Shown here: positions 1-6,297 of the stretch, piece by piece
How the letters are laid out: each line of letters begins with the position of its first letter
Numbering within the stretch: position 1 is the first letter of the stretch
Assembly (NCBI GenBank): GCA_036268375.1
Contig: DATAUH010000001.1
Coordinates: 1 to 23,383 of the forward strand
Source: PALSA-243 sp036268375
GTDB taxonomy: Bacteria > Acidobacteriota > Terriglobia > Bryobacterales > Bryobacteraceae
Length of the DNA: 23,383 nucleotides
Direction: 5' to 3'
Notes under the pieces: generated by a model
The model's database searches: none
Seen by the model: only the letters and a program-made list of their open reading frames with translations
Told to the model about the DNA's origin: nothing
Made by a program: the position numbers and the translations under genes

Positions 1-3
1 CAA

Positions 4-32
4 TTGACATTCCGGCGCGACTGCGATACCCC
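4..32 (+). promoter_or_regulatory. Sigma70-like promoter of the first gene
   Basis: A perfect -35 box TTGACA lies at 4-9. After 17 bases comes a weak -10-like TACCCC at 27-32. Transcription would start near 39, giving a leader of about 50 bases before the ribosome binding site at 79-83. The -35 match is strong and the -10 match is poor. Confidence 0.4.
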
Positions 33-78
33 AGATCAATGGCAAAGTGGGAGGCGCGCCTTCCTCCCACGCCGTAAC

Positions 79-83
79 GGAGG
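79..83 (+). promoter_or_regulatory. Ribosome binding site deciding the start of the first gene
   Basis: GGAGG at 79-83 sits four bases before the ATG at 88. The reading frame stays open upstream to position 4, but that part overlaps the promoter. The start at 88 is therefore preferred. Confidence 0.8.
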
Positions 84-87
84 AATC

Positions 88-1146
88 ATGGTGGGCGACA
101 ACGATCGTAGAATGTTCGGGCTGCTCCGCGAAATCCGCGCCGCCTGCCAGTATTTGCAAGACGCCATCGCAAGCACACTCAAGCAGGTCTCCGGCCTGCC
201 CGCGGACGCTCGCGAGTCCTTCCTGGCAAACGCGCTCACGCTTCCCCTGAACCGCGCCGACGAAATCGTAACCGGCGCGCTGACAAGCGCACAGCAGCTT
301 TTCCAAACCGACGCTACGCAATTCGATTGGGGCGCGGACACGATCGCGTTCATCTCGCTCGCCTGGTCCGAAATCTGCAATATTCGCGAGTGCTGGAAAG
401 ACGCCAATATCGCCGACCGGCTCACCGCCATGCAGGACCCGCTCGATCGCATCGTCTACCAGTGCGCCTCGCTCACGCTTGCCCCACGCGTCAACGATGT
501 GATGCGCAACCTGCGTGTGGGCCAGCAGCTCGATCTCGAATTCGAATTCGCTTCCGAGTTTCCCAAAGATCCGAAACTGCGCGTCCGATTGGCGCAGGAA
601 CTTGCTCAGGAATCGGGCGTCATCGAATGCGGCGTGGTCGATCCCGAGCTTCAAATCATCTACAAAACGGCTGCCACGCGCACCCTGCAACTCCTCAGCG
701 TCTGGCGCATTGTGCTTTGGTGCCTGGCGGGCTTCGTTATACCGATAGTGCTTGCCAACGGCGGCCGCTATTTCCCGGCCTGGCCGCTACATTCGAACGA
801 ACTGTTACGCCTGCTCACCGACTACGCCATGATCATGGTGGGCGCCGGGGCGCACCTGGCGGTCGAATCTCTCAAAACATCGCGTTCGCAACCGTCACAG
901 AATTTCGGCGCGCTCGACGACTGGGTGCTGTGGCTGCATGTGCGCGAAGCCTCTTTCCGCCGCGGAATTCTGTACGTTTGGCTGGGCTACATTCTTTTCA
1001 CCTTCGGCATCTCGAAAGCCGACTGGCCATCCGCGTTTTTTGCCGGCTACAGCATCGACAGCTTCACCGAACTGTTCCTGGAACGCTTCGACACTGTCGT
1101 GAAAAGCAAGACTTCAACGCTCGCGGCGCTGGCGAAGCAGGCGTGA
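88..1146 (+). CDS. Hypothetical integral membrane protein (352 aa)
   Basis: I do not recognise the family. About 200 residues are predicted soluble and mostly helical. They are followed by three likely membrane segments at roughly residues 206-226, 241-260 and 293-311, with a further hydrophobic stretch at 315-330. There is no signal peptide, so the soluble part is probably cytoplasmic. No enzymatic motif or cysteine pair is evident. The start at 88 is set by a GGAGG ribosome binding site. The gene ends 33 bases before the converging permease gene. A decayed stretch at 4101-4155 resembles codons 293-310 of this gene, so at least one paralogue once existed nearby. The reading frame is convincing; the function is unknown. 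Confidence 0.8.
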   Translation: MVGDNDRRMFGLLREIRAACQYLQDAIASTLKQVSGLPADARESFLANALTLPLNRADEIVTGALTSAQQLFQTDATQFDWGADTIAFISLAWSEICNIRECWKDANIADRLTAMQDPLDRIVYQCASLTLAPRVNDVMRNLRVGQQLDLEFEFASEFPKDPKLRVRLAQELAQESGVIECGVVDPELQIIYKTAATRTLQLLSVWRIVLWCLAGFVIPIVLANGGRYFPAWPLHSNELLRLLTDYAMIMVGAGAHLAVESLKTSRSQPSQNFGALDDWVLWLHVREASFRRGILYVWLGYILFTFGISKADWPSAFFAGYSIDSFTELFLERFDTVVKSKTSTLAALAKQA

Positions 1147-1179
1147 GAGCGCGCGCAAAGACGCGAAGCGCTGGGATCA

Positions 1180-3843
1180 TCACCCGGCCCTAAACGTTAT
1201 TGACGGATCCACCTTGGCCGCGCGCCACGCGGGCGCCAGGCACGCGATTCCGGACACGCCTGCAAGCAGCGCAATCACGCCCAAGTAGGTGATCGAATCG
1301 AAACGCGAGATGCCATACAACATCGAGATCATGGCTTGGCTGGCTGCGATTGCTCCAGCTAATCCGATCACGACGCCGATCCCGGTGAGCGTCATTCCCT
1401 GACGAAAAATCAAACTCAGGATGTCACGGCGAGACGCGCCAAGTGCAGATCTCACCCCGATTTCACGTATGCGCTCGGCGACGCTGCCAGAGATGACGCC
1501 ATAGATGCCGACGGCTGCGAGTACTACCGCCACTACACCAAAGGCTTCGAACAGGATCAATGCAAAATGCCGCTCGGCCTCAGAGGTGGCAAGTAGCGTG
1601 TCCATAGTGGCGACACGCACGACCGGCTGGTCCTTGTCGATGGACCAGATCGCATTTCTAATAGCTGGAGCCAGCGCCGCCGCTCGATCACCGCGAGTGC
1701 GGACCACCAGCGACTGCGCCGTGTCCACCCAATCCCACTGTGTCATCGTGGTATAGAAAGCATCCGGCGCGTTAACAGCAAGCGACGTCTGTTTCACGTC
1801 TCCCACCACGCCAACAATGGTGGCCCACGGACGGTCTGCGTGCCCGACGCCGGCGCCTATGCGAACACGCTGTCCAATTGGACTCTGACGGGGAAAGTTG
1901 CGTTTCGCAAATGACTCACTGATCAGAACTGCCGTGGGCGCCGCTTCGCGATCACGTTCATCCAGCGGGCGGCCGCCTCTCAGCGGAATGCGCATCGTAG
2001 CGAAGTAGCCAGGAGTAACGGCGTATTGAAGCAGACCTTCGGAGTTGCTGTTGGGGTACGCCTCAAGCTGCATGTTATACATGGCAAAATCTCCGCTCAA
2101 CGGCAGTTGGCTTGTGAACGCTGCCGCTGTGACGCCGGGAACTTTGCGCACCTCCTCCAGGATCTGTGTAAAGAATCGGGCGCGGGCGCTATCGGAGCTG
2201 AATCGACGGCCGGACTCCTGCACCTGCATCGTCAACAAGTGGGCGCTGGTAAAGCCTGGGTCGTTTGCAAACAGACGCTCGAGACTGCGCAACAGCAGTC
2301 CCGCGGTCACCAGCAGCATAAAAGCGAGCGCGACTTCGGAGACAACCAGCACCCGGCGGGTCAATTGATGCACGCCCGTGGAGGTCCGTGAGCTTTGCCG
2401 CAGGGCGTTGTGCGGATCGCTCTGTGACGCGTGAAGCGCCGGCGCCAGTCCCGATACCAAGCCCACCAGCGTGGTGATTGCCAATCCGAAGGCAAAGACT
2501 GTGCCATCGACGCCGATAGCCCCCACGCGAGGCAGTCCGAGTGGACTCAGGGCCACCAAACTTCGCACGCCAATTTCCGCCATGACCATGCCGAGCACGC
2601 CGCCGGTTACTGCCAGCAGCAAACTCTCCGCCAGCAGTTGCCGTATCAAACGCGTTCGTCCGGCCCCTAGTGCAGCCCGCAAGGCGTACTCACTGCGACG
2701 TCGCGCACTACGAGCCAGCAGGAGATTCGTAACGTTTACACACGCGATCAGGAGCACCAGACCGACGGCGGCGAGAACGAACAGTAGCGACTTCTTCACG
2801 CCGCGGGTGAGCTCGTCCTGCAATCGGGTTACAAACATCCGATCGGGGGCGCCACCGCAGCAGTTATACCCCTTCGCGTGCGCCGGAGCAAAAGAGCGCA
2901 GTATCTCTCTGAGTTCGTTGCCGGCCTGAATCGCGCTCACGTCCGGGCGCAGCCGTCCCACCATACGCAAGTGATGCCCCCACTCCCTGCCCTCCGCCGG
3001 AAGAGATGGATCGTACTGCAGCGGCGCCCAAAGCTCCGCCGAAGGCTGCAGAACATTCTCGAAAGAATCCGCCATTACGCCGATCACGGTGAAAAGGCTG
3101 TCATCGAGAGTAATCTGTTTGCCAAGAACCGCGAGGTCTCCACCGAAGCGCCGCTGCCATAACCGTTCGCTCAGTACAACCACGTCGGGACCATGGAATC
3201 GGTCATCAGACCCCTGGAAATCTCGTCCCATCCATGGCGAAACATCGAGAGCGCGGAAGTAGCCCGCGCTCACGCGTTGCCCGTCGAATCTCTCCGGTTG
3301 GCCGGCGCCGGTCATTGTGGGCTGCCATGGCTTGGTTACCGCCATCGCGTCGAAGGCGTGGCTCCCCTCTGCCAGCCCGTGAAACGTACCGAACGCCGGG
3401 AGGCGCGGCGATCCGTTGTTGCGTATCTCCTGGATCATCATCAGCCGGTCCGGATGCGGGTACGGCAGCGGCTGGAACAAGATGGGATTCACCGCACTGA
3501 AGATGGCGGTCGTTGCGCCAATGCCGAGCGCCAGCGTAAGAATGCTGACGAGCGCAAAACCTGGATTGTGGAGCAGTTGGCGCGCGGCATAGCGCAGATC
3601 GGCGGCAAGCGTTCCGAAGAGGCGTTCCCATCCGGAGGAGCGCACCTGTTCTCGAATATTAGTTGGATAGCCGAACCGAAGCCGGGCGGCGCGCTGCGCA
3701 TCGCCGGCAGAGAGTCCGCCTTTCTCGAACGCAGCAGTGGCATGTTCGAAGTAATCCTGCACCTCATCGGCAACATCCCGGTCGGCGGCCTTCCGCCGTA
3801 TCAAGGCGCGAAGGCCGCGCGTTAACTGGCGCCAGAGAGACAT
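1180..3843 (-). CDS. ADOP-family ABC transporter permease (MacB/FtsX type)
   Basis: The 887-residue protein has the acidobacterial duplicated orphan permease layout. An N-terminal cytoplasmic prefix (about 1-75) is followed by a first membrane segment near 95-120 and a MacB-like periplasmic core to about 330. Three FtsX segments follow at about 350-470, then a second membrane-core-FtsX half. The last three segments lie at about 760-875, with the typical EIGVRSALGA loop after the first of them. No ATP-binding gene is nearby, as is usual for this family. Its role, probably export or transmembrane signalling, is not established. The ATG at 3843 has a GGAGAG ribosome binding site and begins four bases after the stop of a small PadR-like frame, which suggests translational coupling. 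It is a paralogue of the permease at 18160-20808 on the other strand. Confidence 0.93.
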   Translation of the reverse strand: MSLWRQLTRGLRALIRRKAADRDVADEVQDYFEHATAAFEKGGLSAGDAQRAARLRFGYPTNIREQVRSSGWERLFGTLAADLRYAARQLLHNPGFALVSILTLALGIGATTAIFSAVNPILFQPLPYPHPDRLMMIQEIRNNGSPRLPAFGTFHGLAEGSHAFDAMAVTKPWQPTMTGAGQPERFDGQRVSAGYFRALDVSPWMGRDFQGSDDRFHGPDVVVLSERLWQRRFGGDLAVLGKQITLDDSLFTVIGVMADSFENVLQPSAELWAPLQYDPSLPAEGREWGHHLRMVGRLRPDVSAIQAGNELREILRSFAPAHAKGYNCCGGAPDRMFVTRLQDELTRGVKKSLLFVLAAVGLVLLIACVNVTNLLLARSARRRSEYALRAALGAGRTRLIRQLLAESLLLAVTGGVLGMVMAEIGVRSLVALSPLGLPRVGAIGVDGTVFAFGLAITTLVGLVSGLAPALHASQSDPHNALRQSSRTSTGVHQLTRRVLVVSEVALAFMLLVTAGLLLRSLERLFANDPGFTSAHLLTMQVQESGRRFSSDSARARFFTQILEEVRKVPGVTAAAFTSQLPLSGDFAMYNMQLEAYPNSNSEGLLQYAVTPGYFATMRIPLRGGRPLDERDREAAPTAVLISESFAKRNFPRQSPIGQRVRIGAGVGHADRPWATIVGVVGDVKQTSLAVNAPDAFYTTMTQWDWVDTAQSLVVRTRGDRAAALAPAIRNAIWSIDKDQPVVRVATMDTLLATSEAERHFALILFEAFGVVAVVLAAVGIYGVISGSVAERIREIGVRSALGASRRDILSLIFRQGMTLTGIGVVIGLAGAIAASQAMISMLYGISRFDSITYLGVIALLAGVSGIACLAPAWRAAKVDPSITFRAG

Positions 3844-3847
3844 ATCG

Positions 3848-3991
3848 CTATCTCTCCGCCTTCAGCAGTGGCGCAAAAGCCGAAGCGCAACGCGCGTTCT
3901 TCGTTTGACGCCACACGGGATCAAGCGCCGGCGTTTTGTAGACGAGCATTTCGAGCGTGCCTTGAAAGCCGCCGGTATTTGAATGGTCCAT
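3848..3991 (-). pseudogene. Truncated PadR-family regulator remnant (47 aa)
   Basis: The small frame starts with ATG at 3991, five bases after GGAG, and ends at TAG four bases before the permease start. Its residues 9-23 (FQGTLEMLVYKTPAL) match the conserved PadR beginning QGTLDLLILRTLSL, seen in full in the intact regulator at 17825. The following 24 residues do not form the winged helix and may derive from the C-terminal end. This suggests an internal deletion of about 60 codons. Promoter, ribosome binding site and spacing to the permease are those of a normal PadR-ADOP operon. The product should not bind DNA. Continued translation could still serve to couple ribosomes to the permease gene. 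Confidence 0.6.
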
Positions 3992-4019
3992 AAGCACTCC
4001 GAAAGGATCAGCTGTGTCC

Positions 4020-4050
4020 GACAGTAGCGCAGCGTTCTCTTGACTGTCAA
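4020..4050 (-). promoter_or_regulatory. Promoter with inverted repeat upstream of the padR remnant
   Basis: On the minus strand a perfect TTGACA (4050-4045) and TACTGT (4026-4021) are separated by 18 bases. Transcription would start near 4014, just before the GGAG and ATG of the small PadR-like frame. The inverted repeat GACAGT-N17-ACTGTC (4048-4043 and 4025-4020) overlaps both boxes and could be the former PadR operator. The -35 box is convincing; the -10 matches at only three of six positions. Confidence 0.45.
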
Positions 4051-4100
4051 CATGTGAACGTCAGCCTTACGCTGAGAAGACGATGCTCCCATCTTTGGAC

Positions 4101-4155
4101 GGAATTCTCTACGTCTGGTTGGGTCTGAATTTGATTTACCTTCAGAATCCCGAAA
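4101..4155 (+). pseudogene. Decayed fragment of a paralogue of the first gene
   Basis: The stretch encodes GILYVWLG, identical to residues 293-300 of the membrane protein at 88-1146. Of the first 23 bases, 20 match 964-986, and the three differences are all at third codon positions. After a one-base shift, 15 of 18 bases match again (ACCTTC to CGAAA, about 1000-1017), preserving T-F-x-I-x-K in another frame. Synonymous differences plus a frameshift are typical of a decaying gene copy. A 38-codon open frame at 4083-4199 covers it but has no ribosome binding site and is unlikely to be a gene. The similarity is short, so confidence is moderate. Confidence 0.5.
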
Positions 4156-4238
4156 TACGGCCGGCCGGCGCTGACGAAGTAAAGCGCGAAAGCACATAAC
4201 GAGCGCGCGCCGGCAATCCGCCTTCGAAACCCGCACGG

Positions 4239-4244
4239 TACACT
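4239..4244 (+). promoter_or_regulatory. -10-like hexamer six bases before the glcD-like start (leaderless candidate)
   Basis: TACACT at 4239-4244 is followed by six bases and then the ATG at 4251. No Shine-Dalgarno sequence is present. Transcription would begin at or next to the start codon. No good -35 box was seen. Confidence 0.4.
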
Positions 4245-4250
4245 GTTCGC

Positions 4251-5687
4251 ATGTCGGCGTCCGCGGTTGCGGCTGAACGTTTGATTGCCCTGCTCGGCGA
4301 GCGCAGCGTTCTGAATCGCCCCGAAGACCTGGTTTTATACGAATACGACGGCGGCGTCGATAAGCGCCGGCCGGATCTCGTCGTTTTTCCGCGCTCGACC
4401 GAGGAGGTCGCCGCAATCGTGCGCCTGGCGCAGGAGCTTCACTTGCCCCTCGTCGGCCGGGGCGCAGGCACCGGCCTCTCGGGCGGGGCAATTCCACGCG
4501 AAGGCGGAATTGTCATCTCTTTCGCGCGCATGAATCGCATCCTCGAAATCGATCTGGAGAACGAACGCGCCGTCCTGCAACCCGGAGTCGTCAATCTCGA
4601 CATCACCGCAGCCGTCGATCCGGACGGATACTTCTACGCGCCCGATCCTTCCAGCCAGCGCGCCTGCACCATCGGCGGCAACGTCGCCGAAAACGCCGGC
4701 GGACCGCACACGCTGGCGTACGGCGTCACCACCAACCACGTACTCGGCCTCGAACTCGTACTCGCCGACGGAACCATCCTCGAAACCGGCGGCAAATCCG
4801 CGGACCTTGCCGGTTATGATCTTACCGGGCTGCTCACGGGCTCGGAGGGAACCATGGCGCTCGTGACCAAGATCACGGTGCGTCTCATGCGCAAGCCCGA
4901 ACTCGTCAAAACCATCCTGGCTATTTACGATTCGAGCGAAGCCGCCGGCCGAACCGTCGCCGAAATTACCGCGTGCGCCATCACCCCAGCCGCCATTGAA
5001 ATGCTGGATGGCGTGATGCTGCGCATGGTGGAAGAGGCTACGCGCGCCGGCTACCCGATGGACGCGGCAGCGGTGCTTCTGGTGGAGCTCGAAGGCGTCC
5101 GCCAGGCGGTGGAAGAACAGATCGAACAGGTGCGCGGCGCATGCGCCCGCTGCGGCGCGCGCGAAATTCGCGTGGCGCAATCGGCCACCGAACGTGAACT
5201 GCTCTGGAAGGGCCGCAAAAACGCGTTCGGCGCTGTCGGTCGCGTGAGCCCGTTCTACTACGTGCAGGATGGTGTCGTGCCGCGCACAAAAATCGCGCCC
5301 ACGCTAGAATTTATCGGCGAGATGTCGCGCAAATTCGGGCTCGCCATCAGCAACATTTTTCATGCGGGCGATGGCAACTTACACCCGATCATCCTTTTCG
5401 ATGCGCGCAAGCCCGGCGACCTGGAAAAAGCGCGCGCCTGCGGCGACGAAATCCTGCGTTTCTGCGTGGCGGCAGGCGGGTCCATCACCGGCGAGCACGG
5501 CGTCGGCATGGAAAAGATGGACCTGATGCCCACGCTATTCTCGCTCGAATCGCTCGAAACGATGGGGCGCCTCAAAGCGCTCTTCGATCCCGATTCGCGT
5601 CTGAATCCGGGCAAAATGCTACCGACGGGTAAGGGCTGCCTCGAAATCCGGCAACCTGCGCTTACCGAAAAAGCGCCGGTTTACTGA
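4251..5687 (+). CDS. glcD: FAD-linked oxidase, glycolate oxidase GlcD-like
   Basis: The 478-residue flavoprotein resembles the GlcD subunit of glycolate oxidase and D-lactate dehydrogenases, which oxidise 2-hydroxy acids to 2-oxo acids. The FAD-binding PCMH domain spans about 38-215. It contains the pyrophosphate-binding GRGAGTGLSGG and the CTIGGNVAENAGG segment. The C-terminal oxidase domain (about 215-460) carries HAGDGNLHP, with H371, then GEHGVGMEK and a closing DPDSRLNPGKMLP. Length and motif order are normal. No glcE or glcF lies alongside, so the electron acceptor and exact substrate cannot be read from context. D-lactate or another 2-hydroxy acid is equally possible. The gene lacks a ribosome binding site and may be leaderless. 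Confidence 0.88.
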   Translation: MSASAVAAERLIALLGERSVLNRPEDLVLYEYDGGVDKRRPDLVVFPRSTEEVAAIVRLAQELHLPLVGRGAGTGLSGGAIPREGGIVISFARMNRILEIDLENERAVLQPGVVNLDITAAVDPDGYFYAPDPSSQRACTIGGNVAENAGGPHTLAYGVTTNHVLGLELVLADGTILETGGKSADLAGYDLTGLLTGSEGTMALVTKITVRLMRKPELVKTILAIYDSSEAAGRTVAEITACAITPAAIEMLDGVMLRMVEEATRAGYPMDAAAVLLVELEGVRQAVEEQIEQVRGACARCGAREIRVAQSATERELLWKGRKNAFGAVGRVSPFYYVQDGVVPRTKIAPTLEFIGEMSRKFGLAISNIFHAGDGNLHPIILFDARKPGDLEKARACGDEILRFCVAAGGSITGEHGVGMEKMDLMPTLFSLESLETMGRLKALFDPDSRLNPGKMLPTGKGCLEIRQPALTEKAPVY

Positions 5688-5694
5688 TACGGCA

Positions 5695-5713
5695 AGACTG
5701 CAACGTTGCGTCT
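5695..5713. terminator. Stem-loop between converging genes
   Basis: AGAC (5695-5698) pairs with GTCT (5710-5713). The 10-base palindrome GCAACGTTGC (5700-5709) lies inside, with a single bulged T. It sits just after the glcD-like stop and before the end of the opposing zinc-ribbon gene, where a bidirectional terminator would be expected. No clear T-run follows, so this is tentative. Confidence 0.3.
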
Positions 5714-5730
5714 CTTCAGAAAACTCCCAT

Positions 5731-6027
5731 TCAATGACGGAGCGAAGCCGGAGCATTGCGCCTGTAGCGCGCCCGGAGTTGCATCGGTTCGCGATACGCA
5801 AAGAACCGAGTCTCGCAAACAGCGCAGCGGAACGGCCTCAGTCCAAACATGCGAAACGGTATATCGGTCAAGCGGCGGGACGAATGCAGGACATTGACGT
5901 TACCGCAATTGGGACAGAGACACTTCTCAACACCCACGTTCAGAAAAACGAACCAAAAAATCCTGCCCAGCACGCACGCTATAAATACGACAACTGCAAA
6001 AACCCCGATTTCAAGTGCAATTTTCAT
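5731..6027 (-). CDS. Small membrane-anchored zinc-ribbon protein (98 aa)
   Basis: From the ATG at 6027 the product has one hydrophobic segment at about residues 5-29, preceded by few charges. A zinc-ribbon-like module follows: C38-P-N-C41 and C68-A-V-C71, with the basic segment HSSRR and PFRC around it. Two CxxC pairs about 27 residues apart are typical of four-cysteine zinc binding. Small proteins of this kind appear to be frequent in Acidobacteriota, but I know no function. The frame remains open to an ATG at 6162. That extension has no ribosome binding site and looks less protein-like, whereas GGAG lies 11 bases before 6027. The gene converges on the glcD-like gene. Confidence 0.65.
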   Translation of the reverse strand: MKIALEIGVFAVVVFIACVLGRIFWFVFLNVGVEKCLCPNCGNVNVLHSSRRLTDIPFRMFGLRPFRCAVCETRFFAYREPMQLRARYRRNAPASLRH

Positions 6028-6252
6028 CAGGTATGTAGCTCCAAGGCATTCGAAATAATATTCCAACCGTATCATCCGGTCATCCGCCAAAACAACCGTA
6101 GCCTGGATGCTATTGGTAGCGTAATGAACGTTGAAAACGTGCCTTAAATCACGCTTAGACATATTGAGCGTAATGGTTTTCGCTTTGTAACCTCTAGGCG
6201 GGTGAATTTACCTACTGTACCCGCCGAAAGGCATCGGAAAGGCTCGACGCGG

Positions 6253-6258
6253 TACAAT
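6253..6258 (+). promoter_or_regulatory. -10 box upstream of the PpiD-like gene
   Basis: TACAAT at 6253-6258 matches the sigma70 -10 box at five of six positions. It leaves a leader of about 33 bases with AGGAG at 6281-6285 before the ATG at 6298. No convincing -35 box is seen at the right distance. Confidence 0.45.
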
Positions 6259-6297
6259 AAATCTTCCGTTCGCAATCCATAGGAGTTTCTCTGAACC

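Noticed and set aside
1148..1172. Inverted repeat AGCGC/GCGCT between the first two converging genes, as a terminator.
   Set aside because: The stem is five bases with a 15-base loop and no T-run, expected by chance in this GC-rich sequence.
3193..3825. Long plus-strand frame opposite the first ADOP permease.
   Set aside because: The permease on the minus strand is unmistakable over the same bases, and the plus-strand product has no family features.
3862..4497. Minus-strand open frame of 211 codons overlapping the start of the glcD-like gene.
   Set aside because: Its product is arginine-rich low-complexity sequence typical of a shadow of GC-rich coding DNA. It covers the padR remnant in a different frame and overlaps a clear gene.
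5658..5676. Hairpin GCGCTT-ACCGAAA-AAGCGC near the end of the glcD-like gene.
   Set aside because: It lies inside the coding region before the stop, with only a short GTTT after it. The stem at 5695-5713 is better placed.
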